Both the position numbers and the translations under genes were made by a program. Of a stretch of 5,756 bases of DNA, positions 1 through 5,649 are shown piece by piece. Under the pieces are notes generated by a model. That model had not been told where the DNA came from and searched no databases. It saw only the letters and a program-made list of their open reading frames with translations. The stretch's first letter is position 1; each line of letters begins with the position of its first letter. The stretch lies in assembly GCA_052144935.1 (NCBI GenBank), contig JBKQPR010000209.1:1-5756 (forward strand). Reading direction: 5' to 3'. Source of the stretch: JOPF133 sp052144935. Lineage in GTDB: Bacteria; Acidobacteriota; Terriglobia; Bryobacterales; Bryobacteraceae.

Positions 1-210
1 GAGACGACCTACCCACGGCGGGCGACGATTGCACGCCGCGCGGAGTTCGTCGCGGGCGAGCGCACCGCGCCCGCCCGAGGGGCCGAGTGTGCAGCACGTT
101 TCAGGCGATTACCGGGTCACCCGCCAAGACGTAGGCTTGGGACCTTGGCGAACATTTTCCCCGGGATACGATACGGCAAATCCGCATTGGCGTTGCGGAG
201 GGCAAGTCAA
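1..210. other. Non-coding or unassigned left edge
   Basis: No reading frame here gives a recognisable protein. Open frames on both strands are rich in Arg, Ala and Pro, as GC-rich non-coding DNA gives. The only structure I see is a 6-bp stem (TCCGCA/TGCGGA, 181-199, 7-nt loop). It lies just downstream of the CBS gene on the minus strand. Confidence 0.5.
181..199 (-). terminator. Weak candidate terminator after the CBS-pair gene
   Basis: An inverted repeat TCCGCA / TGCGGA with a 7-nt loop starts 12 bases past the stop of the minus-strand CBS gene. No long T run follows it on the minus strand (the next bases are TTTGCCG), so intrinsic termination is only possible. The position is the main argument. 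Confidence 0.2.
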
Positions 211-654
211 TCAGGCCGGATATTTGCTGCCGATGTACGTCTGTAATTGATCGATTGTATGGGCTTGGTCAGCGATCACGGCGTTCACCATATCACCGAT
301 GGAGACGATTCCTATAAGGTTGCCTCTGTCGATAACGGGAAGATGCCGAATCCGGTGGTGGGTCACGATCCGCATACATTCGTCGATGGTATTCTCAGGA
401 ATCACGGTGACCAGATCCCTCGTCATGATCTCCTCAACCCTGGTCCCTTTGGAAGACCGGCCTTGGAGAATCACGTTTCGGGCGTAATCCCGTTCCGAGA
501 CAATCCCGACCAGCTTGGCGTCCGCGATCACGAGTACCGCCCCTATGCTTTTTTCCGCCATGAGCGCGATGGCATCGTAAACACTCGTATCGGGCGATAC
601 GGACCAGATTTCGCGCCGTTTCCTCTGCAGAATCGATCCGATTGTGTCAACCAT
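211..654 (-). CDS. Stand-alone CBS-pair domain protein (147 aa)
   Basis: This is a small cytoplasmic protein made almost entirely of two tandem CBS domains (about residues 8-60 and 72-127). The paired hallmark stretches GAVLVIADAKLVGIVSERD (residues 38-56) and RHLPVIDRGNLIGIVSIGD (103-121) are clear, and the second domain opens with the usual EIMTRD. CBS pairs (Bateman modules) bind adenosine nucleotides or related ligands and act as energy or ligand sensors; single-module proteins of about 140-150 aa are common in bacteria. The frame stays open upstream to 1062, but that extension is Arg/Ala-rich and unlike any domain. I chose the Met at 652-654 because a GAGGTGG ribosome binding site lies 6 bases upstream and the CBS homology starts there. 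No effector domain or operon partner is visible, so its target is unknown. The family call is firm; the role is not. Confidence 0.9.
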   Translation of the reverse strand: MVDTIGSILQRKRREIWSVSPDTSVYDAIALMAEKSIGAVLVIADAKLVGIVSERDYARNVILQGRSSKGTRVEEIMTRDLVTVIPENTIDECMRIVTHHRIRHLPVIDRGNLIGIVSIGDMVNAVIADQAHTIDQLQTYIGSKYPA

Positions 655-660
655 CAGATT

Positions 661-667
661 CCACCTC
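661..667 (-). promoter_or_regulatory. Ribosome binding site of the CBS-pair gene
   Basis: Read on the minus strand this is GAGGTGG, followed by a 6-base spacer and ATG. It decides the start in favour of the 147-aa form over the 283-aa open frame. Confidence 0.75.
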
Positions 668-1310
668 GTCCAGCCTCTGGCAATGGTGAACCGCCGTTTC
701 AGACAGGATGGCACCGAAATCTCCGGAATGCAACGGGGCGAGTGGAGGAAATCGGCCGCTCCGCGAGCGCGAAGCGCCCTCACGCCTTTTCCCGCCGCGG
801 GGGTCGCCGGCGCCGAGCGCAAAGCGCCTTCCGCGAGGGCTTCTCCGATCGCTGCCCGGCGCCACTGCCGGCCGCTAGGCCGAACCAGTCTGTGTTTCCG
901 CCCGGCGTGCCGCCCGCGGCGCGCTGGCCGGCGGCCATGCGACTGCGCGGGTGAGAGCTTCCAGCCGCGCGGCGTCGCCGCCCGTACGCTGATGCGGCAA
1001 GCAAGCTCGTGGACGGCTCGCCGGTCTCCTGGGCCTGCTGGCGGGCCGATCGCAATGCGCACCCGGACGCAAATCGCGAGGCTGGAGATTACTCTCCATC
1101 CTTCTGGAAAGGGCGGCGGCCCAAAGTTGTACTATGCCGGCGAAATCGCGGCGACGGCGTTCACGAGACACCTTCCCGGAATCAAATCGCGAGCCGAAGA
1201 ACTCAAAGACGTGATATGCATGATTCGCGACGCCTATTCCCACGCCACGAAGGCGATGCACGCTCTTATAGTCCTGTTTCCGTGGTAGCGGTTCTAATCA
1301 GTTGGGAGAT
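668..1310. other. GC-rich stretch with no supportable gene
   Basis: Long open frames exist on both strands, but their translations are low-complexity Arg/Ala/Pro-rich and match no family I know. The least implausible is a plus-strand 77-codon frame starting with ATG at 1055 and ending at 1288. It has a more balanced composition (it contains LYYAGEIAATAFTRHLPG and a C-terminal helix-like segment). It has no clear ribosome binding site and I do not recognise it. The stretch would also have to hold the promoter of the CBS gene; I see no convincing -35/-10 pair. Confidence 0.45.
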
Positions 1311-1311
1311 C

Positions 1312-1328
1312 CCCCGGCTCTGCCGGGG
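1312..1328. repeat. Perfect 7-bp hairpin CCCCGGC-TCT-GCCGGGG
   Basis: The sequence CCCCGGC (1312-1318), loop TCT, GCCGGGG (1322-1328) forms a perfect inverted repeat. It resembles the third hairpin of the cluster (1473-1491) in having a GC-rich stem and a triloop. Such triloop GC hairpins are common at element ends and between genes. There is no T run on either side, so I do not call it a terminator. Confidence 0.55.
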
Positions 1329-1428
1329 AGGCAGTAGAAGTTTGACGTATCCAGGAGTATGCCGTTCGTGCGCTGTCGGGCGCAACCGGCCCGATCAGCA
1401 GCGTGCGGCGCGCGGGACCGGTTTTGGA

Positions 1429-1467
1429 GCGGTTGCGATCAGGCCCCTTTGAGGGGCCAGCAACCGC
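1429..1467. repeat. Two-tier hairpin (8-bp outer and 6-bp inner stem)
   Basis: GCGGTTGC (1429-1436) pairs perfectly with GCAACCGC (1460-1467). Inside it GGCCCC (1442-1447) pairs with GGGGCC (1453-1458) around loop TTTGA. The asymmetric internal loop is GATCA on the left and a single A on the right. The structure is too regular to be chance in unconstrained DNA. It sits 5 bases before another strong hairpin, so the pair may be an RNA structure, a terminator region or the subterminal end of a mobile element. Confidence 0.6.
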
Positions 1468-1472
1468 AAAAG

Positions 1473-1491
1473 CCTCCGGCTCGGCCGGAGG
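1473..1491 (-). terminator. Perfect 8-bp triloop hairpin, possible minus-strand terminator
   Basis: CCTCCGGC (1473-1480), loop TCG, GCCGGAGG (1484-1491). On the minus strand the stem is followed by CTTTTGC, a short T run. It lies 7 bases after a minus-strand stop codon (1499-1501) that closes a frame running in from the decayed ROK region. An intrinsic terminator for whatever gene once ended there is plausible. It may instead belong to a mobile-element end. Confidence 0.4.
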
Positions 1492-1616
1492 ATTGTTACT
1501 ATGCTTTTGATATTTCCTTCGCCGTTGATTGATCGCGTCTGACCCAAGAACAAATCGAGCGGACCGACATGGGCCGAGTGCTGCGGAAGACCCGGCGATC
1601 GAAGCCGACCTCGATG

Positions 1617-1767
1617 GGCCGGGCCTCCGGCAAGGGTCTCCAGGCAGCCCCTGTTGCCGCAGCCGCACAGTGGGCCGTCTGCAGGATCGTCTGATGCCCG
1701 ATCTCGCCAGCGTGGCCGTATATGCCCACTCGTCGTCCACTATGCCCGCTCCCGAGTAGCCGAAGTT
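1617..1767 (-). pseudogene. Decayed fragment of a ROK-family protein (sugar kinase/NagC type)
   Basis: Three consecutive blocks on the minus strand, each in a different frame, read in the correct order as the middle of a ROK protein. Block one, 1767-1726, is NFGYSGAGIVDDEW (family pattern G-x-GIV-x-DG). Block two, from 1717, is GHAGEIGHQTIL, the GE-x-GH motif whose His is a zinc ligand. Block three, 1670-1617, is LCGCGNRGCLETLAGGPA, the C-x-CG-x-x-GC-x-E zinc motif. ROK proteins are glucokinase-like sugar kinases or repressors. Two frameshifts within 150 bp and no flanking N- or C-terminal domains mean it is a dead remnant. The N-terminal nucleotide-binding part and the C-terminal third are not recognisable nearby. 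Kinase versus regulator cannot be told from this fragment. Confidence 0.6.
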
Positions 1768-1952
1768 TACCAGCCAATGTTGTGAGTGAGGAGCCCGCGG
1801 GCAGCGATTCAGAGCAATATTCCTTTTTTGTTCGAAACTGTCTTACCTTGGCGAGTGACGGCCTGCCTGGGGCAATCGGGGCCCCGTTCCTGGTGGCCCT
1901 TGCATTCGATTTTCCGGAGTGCGACAAGAGAGTCATCGGCGCGCCATTGAAG

Positions 1953-1980
1953 CCCACTTTCGCCTGAGCAGGAAAGCGGG
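1953..1980. repeat. Imperfect stem-loop next to the 17-bp repeat
   Basis: CCCACTTTC (1953-1961) pairs with GAAAGCGGG (1972-1980) with one mismatch (8 of 9 pairs) around a 10-nt loop. The left arm lies in the 11-mer GCCCACTTTCG, which recurs exactly at 5592-5602. The right arm runs into the 17-bp repeat. Confidence 0.5.
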
Positions 1981-1993
1981 CAGAGATTGGCCG
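1977..1993 (+). repeat. 17-bp inverted repeat, left copy
   Basis: CGGGCAGAGATTGGCCG occurs here on the plus strand and, exact and inverted, at 5633-5649. The two copies point towards each other across the complete dehydrogenase-HEAT-DUF1080 operon. A chance 17-base match in a window this size is very unlikely (roughly 0.002 expected for random sequence). The 7-mer CGGAAAC lies inside both copies, 37 bases from the repeat start here and 32 bases from it at the right copy, suggesting that the homology continues in degraded form. Confidence 0.75.
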
Positions 1994-2235
1994 GTTATGC
2001 CGAACAAACCGGACGGAAACTCCGGCGGGACTTTTCGACAGGCGACAAGATGCCGTCACCACTTTTTGTGGACGAAGCAACCTCCTGCGCAACTCAATTT
2101 AAATGAGCCGATCACCAGGACTCACCCAACACCGCGTCTGTCAGGGCTCAGTGGACACATGGTCAGGGTCATCATGAGCCAACTCGTTCTGAGCAGTGAG
2201 CAAAGCCCGCCGCGCCGCCCGGCCCAATTGTGACC

Positions 2236-2262
2236 TTGAGGCCAGACTAGCGACGTGATACA
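2236..2262 (+). promoter_or_regulatory. Weak candidate promoter of the operon
   Basis: TTGAGG (2236-2241) and GATACA (2257-2262) are separated by 15 bases and lie about 50 bases before the dehydrogenase start. Both boxes and the spacing deviate from the sigma-70 consensus. I list it only as the best candidate in the leader. Confidence 0.2.
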
Positions 2263-2299
2263 GTCGAGCTCAGGAGTTGCAGAGCCTCTAGTCCGTTTC

Positions 2300-2304
2300 G
2301 GGAG
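2300..2304 (+). promoter_or_regulatory. Ribosome binding site of the dehydrogenase
   Basis: GGGAG followed by a 6-base spacer and ATG at 2311. It supports this start, which also gives a well-formed Tat signal. Confidence 0.6.
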
Positions 2305-2310
2305 CAAATT

Positions 2311-3729
2311 ATGGCCGAAGAGAAGCAAGGCATTACACGAAGAAGATGGGGGAAAGCCTTGGCCCTTGCCGGCACCGCCGCGGTGTCCACCGGGACTATG
2401 CTGGGCCAAGCCCAAAGTCAGGGGCCTCCGAGCCAGGCACCTGGTCAGGCGCCCGGGGGCCAGGCGCCGGCTCAACCCGCGATAGGGCCTAGGGTGGCCG
2501 GCGTAGCCATAAACGATCAACTGGTATTCGGCGGCATCGGCCTTGGCAATCGCGGAATGCACGATCTGAGGCAGTTGCTGAGCGATCCACGCGTGCGGTT
2601 CGTGGCCATCGCAGACGTTCGGGACAGCGCCGGCGAGATCGTCAAGAGCACCGTCGATACCTATTACAAAAACAACGACTGCGTGATGTATCGCGACCCG
2701 GCCGAACTCCTGGCGCGCAAGGATGTCGACTGTCTCCTTATTGCGACCAGCGACCGCTGGCACGGACCCATGGCGATGTGGGCGGCGCAGTCCGGCAAGG
2801 ACATGTATATCGAAAAACCCGCCGCGATGTCGATCATGGAGAGCTACGCTCTGGCCGACAATGTGCGCCGCTATGGTGTGGTGTACCAATCGGGCTGCCA
2901 GCGGAAAAACCAGTTCGCCTTTGAGTTCGCAGTCGGGCTGGCCCGGAGCGGTAAACTGGGGCGGCTGCTCGCGGTGCACGCCGATACAGCGATTGGGTTG
3001 GGAGCTGTTGACGCGGGTGGGCACGGCTGGTGGCCGGCGGAGACTCCGGAGCCGAACCGGCTGGTCTTCGATTGGGACAAGTGGCTGGGTCCGTGCCTCT
3101 GGCGGCCGTACAATTCCGCCTACCCGGACCGTGGCAGGGGTGAGTTCTGGGATTTCCACGCCGGTCTGCTGGAGTGGGCGTCGCACACCGTTGCGATGGC
3201 TCAATGGGCCGCGGACATGGAGTACACCGAGCCAGTCGAATACGTGCCCGAAGGCGGCACTTTCCGGGGCGACGGCCTCATCGGCCGGTACACGATCTAT
3301 TGCCGGTACGTCAATGGCGTGCAGCTCATCCTGCGCAACCACAGTTGGATGGGGCTCGGCTCGTGCAGCAACCGGTTTGAAGGAACCGAAGGCTGGGTAG
3401 AGACTGGGGATAGCGGACGCATCGAGGTGTCTCCCAATCTGAAGTCTTTGTTGCCTACTAGCCAGGGTACCCGGTATGACCCGACCTTGGAGCATATGCG
3501 CGAGTTTCTGGAAAGCGTCCGTGCGCGGGTTCAGCCGCGGGCCAATGCCGACGTCACATGTCATACGCACGTTGCCTCTCATGCGGCCTGGATTTGCGCT
3601 CAACTGAACCGGAAGTTGACCTGGGATCCGGCCAGGCGAATGTTTCTCAAAGACGAAGAAGCCAACCGCATGCGCAGCCGGGCCTATCGTGAGCCCTGGC
3701 GGATGGAAGCGCTGGCCACCAGTATGTAA
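2311..3729 (+). CDS. Tat-exported Gfo/Idh/MocA family oxidoreductase (472 aa)
   Basis: This is an NAD(P)-dependent sugar dehydrogenase-type protein predicted to act outside the cytoplasm. The N-terminus carries a twin-arginine motif, TRRRWGK (residues 9-15), followed by a hydrophobic stretch to about residue 31 and a Pro/Gln/Gly/Ala linker (38-60). The Rossmann domain starts at LVFGGIGLGNRG (71-82, G-x-G-x-x-x-x-G). The family motif EKP is at 168-170 and gives the conserved Lys169; SDRWHG (147-152) fits the usual position before it. The C-terminal domain holds FWDFHAGLLEWASHTVAMAQW (about 279-299) and ends with the ARRMFLKDEEANRMRSRAYREPW-like tail (441-463, quoted loosely) typical of the long Gfo/Idh/MocA proteins of Acidobacteria and the PVC group. 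Relative to the usual D-x-x-x-H catalytic pair the Asp is Glu288 while His292 is kept. Family members oxidise or epimerise sugars and glycosides; the substrate is not readable. It is the first gene of the operon, 29 bases before the HEAT gene. Confidence 0.9.
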   Translation: MAEEKQGITRRRWGKALALAGTAAVSTGTMLGQAQSQGPPSQAPGQAPGGQAPAQPAIGPRVAGVAINDQLVFGGIGLGNRGMHDLRQLLSDPRVRFVAIADVRDSAGEIVKSTVDTYYKNNDCVMYRDPAELLARKDVDCLLIATSDRWHGPMAMWAAQSGKDMYIEKPAAMSIMESYALADNVRRYGVVYQSGCQRKNQFAFEFAVGLARSGKLGRLLAVHADTAIGLGAVDAGGHGWWPAETPEPNRLVFDWDKWLGPCLWRPYNSAYPDRGRGEFWDFHAGLLEWASHTVAMAQWAADMEYTEPVEYVPEGGTFRGDGLIGRYTIYCRYVNGVQLILRNHSWMGLGSCSNRFEGTEGWVETGDSGRIEVSPNLKSLLPTSQGTRYDPTLEHMREFLESVRARVQPRANADVTCHTHVASHAAWICAQLNRKLTWDPARRMFLKDEEANRMRSRAYREPWRMEALATSM

Positions 3730-3744
3730 GGCACCGAGAGAATC

Positions 3745-3750
3745 AGGAGG
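3745..3750 (+). promoter_or_regulatory. Consensus ribosome binding site of the HEAT gene
   Basis: AGGAGG followed by an 8-base spacer and ATG at 3759. It is the strongest ribosome binding site in the window and fixes the start of a gene that otherwise lacks an obvious N-terminal landmark. Confidence 0.8.
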
Positions 3751-3758
3751 TTATCGAA

Positions 3759-4565
3759 ATGCCACAAGCACCTGGACAGACACAACCGCCACAACGAGCA
3801 CCGGGAGCCGCGCCGGGCCAAGCGCCAGGAGGCGGCAGGGGAGCGCGGCCGGCAGGTCCGTTTGTCCCCCCCGAATTCGACGGACTGGCGATCTGGAAAA
3901 TGGATCCGGCGAAACTGCTCGCGCTCGTCAAGGACCCAAACTCGACGGTGTTTCAGAAGGCCATCGCCTGCAAGAAACTGGCGTTCGTGGGCGGCAAGGA
4001 GGCGGTGCAGCCGATGTCGGCGCTGCTGAGCCACCCGCAACTCGCTTGCTACGCCCGCTTCGGGCTGGAGCCGAACCCCGACCCGTCGGTAGACGAGGCT
4101 CTACGCGCTGCGCTGCCGAAATTGAAGGGCCGGCTGCAAGTGGGTGTCATCACCACGATTGGCGTGCGCAAGGACGCCAAAGCACTGGACGCCCTGACGA
4201 AGTTGATCGACGACAACGACGCTGAAGTTGCCGCGGCAGCGTCGGCATCGGTGGGAATGATCGGGGGCCTCGAAGCCTCCAGAGTGTTGCGGGCGGCGCT
4301 GGATCGTACGAAGCCTCCGGTGTTTCCAGTGGCGGCCCGAGCCGCTCTGCTATGCGCCGAAGGACTGATGCCGGGCAATCGGGCGCAGGCGCTGGAATTG
4401 TACGCCCATTTGTCTGGGACCACGATGCCGGAGCCGGTGCGCCAGGCGGCGCTGCGCGTGCTCAATGCCGTTGGGCCCGCGCCGCCAGGGGCGAAAGCTT
4501 ATCCGCCGCCGACGGGCGAGGCAGCCGAGAGGGACCAAAGCGGGTTCTTGGGACGCGGCCGCTAA
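3759..4565 (+). CDS. HEAT-repeat protein (268 aa)
   Basis: This is an alpha-helical repeat protein, likely a scaffold or binding partner and not an enzyme. Residues 1-38 are low complexity (Pro, Gln, Gly, Ala; contains APGQAPGGGRG) and closely resemble the linker of the preceding dehydrogenase. From about residue 50 to 240 I see five to six helix pairs of HEAT type. Examples are FQKAIACKKLAFVGGKEA (65-82), QVGVITTIGVRKDAKALDAL (127-146) and EVAAAASASVGMIGGLEASR (156-175), with the conserved YARFGLEPNPDPSVDEALR segment (98-116). The pattern matches HEAT proteins widespread in Acidobacteria, Planctomycetes and Verrucomicrobia. No signal peptide is visible from this start. If the partners act outside the cytoplasm, that is odd. 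The end (244-268) is again Pro/Gly-rich. It is 29 bases downstream of the dehydrogenase and 28 bases upstream of the DUF1080 gene, so co-transcription is very likely. Confidence 0.85.
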   Translation: MPQAPGQTQPPQRAPGAAPGQAPGGGRGARPAGPFVPPEFDGLAIWKMDPAKLLALVKDPNSTVFQKAIACKKLAFVGGKEAVQPMSALLSHPQLACYARFGLEPNPDPSVDEALRAALPKLKGRLQVGVITTIGVRKDAKALDALTKLIDDNDAEVAAAASASVGMIGGLEASRVLRAALDRTKPPVFPVAARAALLCAEGLMPGNRAQALELYAHLSGTTMPEPVRQAALRVLNAVGPAPPGAKAYPPPTGEAAERDQSGFLGRGR

Positions 4566-4593
4566 GTCCACGCACCGGCCCGGTCTCCGCCTC

Positions 4594-5282
4594 ATGATGA
4601 GAGATGCGCTCGTCGTCAAGCTGATGTTCGGCGCGGCGTTGTTCGCGCCTGGTCCCCTTGCTGGCCAGGAGGCCAAAGCCGCCGTCCCCGCGGCTGGCGA
4701 GTGGCGCCCACTTTTCGACGGCAAATCGCTGGTGAACTGGAAGGAGTCGGACTTCTTCGGGGCCGGTAAAGTCACCATCGGCAAGGGCGTCATCAACATC
4801 GGCTCCGGCGTTCTCACCGGCATCACCTGGGCGGCTTCCTCTCTCCCGTTTCCCACCACTAATTACGAGATCCGTATGGATGCGGCCCGGTTGAGCGGGA
4901 CCGATTTCTTTGCTGGGATCACGTTCCCAGTGCAAGACTCCTTCTGCACATGGATCAACGGCGGCTGGGGCGGTGAGTTATGGGCCTGTCGAGCATCGAT
5001 GGCGCCGATGCTTCGATGAACGAGACCACCTTCACGCGGAGGTTCGAGCTCGGCTGCTGGTACTCCCTGCGCCTGCGGGTGACTTCCGCCACCATCTCGG
5101 CCTGGATTGACAACGAACTCGTGATCGAGGTGAGCATCGGCAAGAAGTGGATTGCCCTGCGGGAGGGTGACATCGATAAATCGATACCATTCGGCATTGC
5201 AACCTACTCCACGGCGGCGGCTGTGCGGAACATAGAATGGCGTCCCTTGGCGGCCGACGGCCCCCAAAACCCTCACCGCTGA
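4594..5282 (+). pseudogene. Secreted DUF1080 (3-keto-disaccharide hydrolase family) protein, split by a frameshift
   Basis: Two adjacent frames together give one DUF1080 domain. The first part (4594 to about 4977) starts with a signal peptide (MMRDALVVKLMFGAALFAPG, then PLAGQEAKA), followed by WRPLFDGKSLVNW (38-50) and DFFAGITFPVQDSFCTWING (104-123), then GWGGE (124-128). The frame then runs off into an unrelated tail that stops at 5019. The second part resumes one base back with VMGLSSIDGADASMNETTF (from 4977), then CWYSLRLRV, AWIDNELVIEV and IPFGIATYSTAAAVRNIEWR, ending at 5282. A single missing base between 4977 and 4978 (GAG-GTT-ATG instead of GAG-TT-ATG) would restore about 229 aa, a normal length. 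The family has beta-jellyroll folds and includes enzymes that cleave 3-keto-glycosides. No clear ribosome binding site precedes the start; translation may be coupled to the HEAT gene. It could be a real mutation or a sequencing error. Confidence 0.85.
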
Positions 5283-5591
5283 CCGACTCCTGGCTTGCCG
5301 TGGTCGATGCACCGGGTGAGCTTCAGAAATCACGCAATGTAACTGTGCCGCAGCAGTTCGCGGGCGCACAGCTCGCCTGAGCGTGCATAGAGACACAACT
5401 CGACCTCTTTTGACGGACGTCCCGAAACCAAGGGTGCGCCACATCTCGTTTTGAGAATCACTTTGGAACCGAATGAGGCCGATCGGTCCGCAAGTGGCTA
5501 AACCACTCGAATGCGGTGGCACCGGCCGTGAACGGGCATTCTGGAAAGTGGAACCACGCCGGTCCGCCATGGCGATGCTAATGGACGATAT

Positions 5592-5602
5592 GCCCACTTT
5601 CG
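5592..5602 (+). repeat. 11-mer GCCCACTTTCG shared with position 1952
   Basis: GCCCACTTTCG occurs here and at 1952-1962, in both places within 45 bases of a 17-bp repeat copy. By itself an 11-mer is weak evidence. Its pairing with the longer repeat makes common origin more likely. Confidence 0.45.
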
Positions 5603-5632
5603 AGGAAGTTGTTTCCGAGTGGCCGACTCATA

Positions 5633-5649
5633 CGGCCAATCTCTGCCCG
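5633..5649 (-). repeat. 17-bp inverted repeat, right copy
   Basis: This is the exact reverse complement of 1977-1993. Read inward on the minus strand it is CGGGCAGAGATTGGCCG, with CGGAAAC 32 bases from its start. It lies 350 bases beyond the end of the operon. See the left copy for the significance. Confidence 0.75.

Larger units (their letters stand above)
1792..2299. other. Intergenic stretch upstream of the operon
   Basis: No intact gene is visible. It holds an imperfect stem-loop (1953-1980), one copy of a 17-bp repeat (1977-1993) and an AT-rich island around 2096-2104 (ATTTAAAT) that stands out in the GC-rich surroundings. Minus-strand translation between about 1840 and 2090 is open but unrecognisable. 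The leader of the dehydrogenase operon must lie in the last 200 bases. Confidence 0.45.

Noticed and set aside
655..1062. N-terminal extension of the CBS protein to 283 aa
   Set aside because: The extra 136 residues are Arg/Ala/Pro-rich with no domain, and a good ribosome binding site sits just before the internal Met at 654.
644..1288. Plus-strand 214-aa open frame, including the 77-aa part from 1055
   Set aside because: It overlaps the CBS ribosome binding site region, has GC-rich low-complexity composition in the first two thirds, no ribosome binding site and no family I recognise. The last 77 codons are less bad but still unsupported.
2122..3603. Minus-strand 493-aa open frame
   Set aside because: It is the antisense shadow of the dehydrogenase. 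High GC at third positions keeps the opposite strand open, and the translation matches no family.
4465..4593. Upstream start for the DUF1080 protein at 4465
   Set aside because: It would overlap the HEAT gene by about 100 bases and bury the signal peptide behind an Arg-rich extension. The Met-Met start at 4594 gives a proper signal sequence.
4970..4985. Programmed ribosomal frameshift in the DUF1080 gene
   Set aside because: The bases around the junction do not form an X-XXY-YYZ slippery heptamer, and I see no stimulatory stem immediately downstream. A lost base explains it more simply.
4863..5597. Minus-strand 244-aa open frame
   Set aside because: It is antisense to the DUF1080 gene for most of its length; the remaining part over 5283-5597 has no recognisable content.
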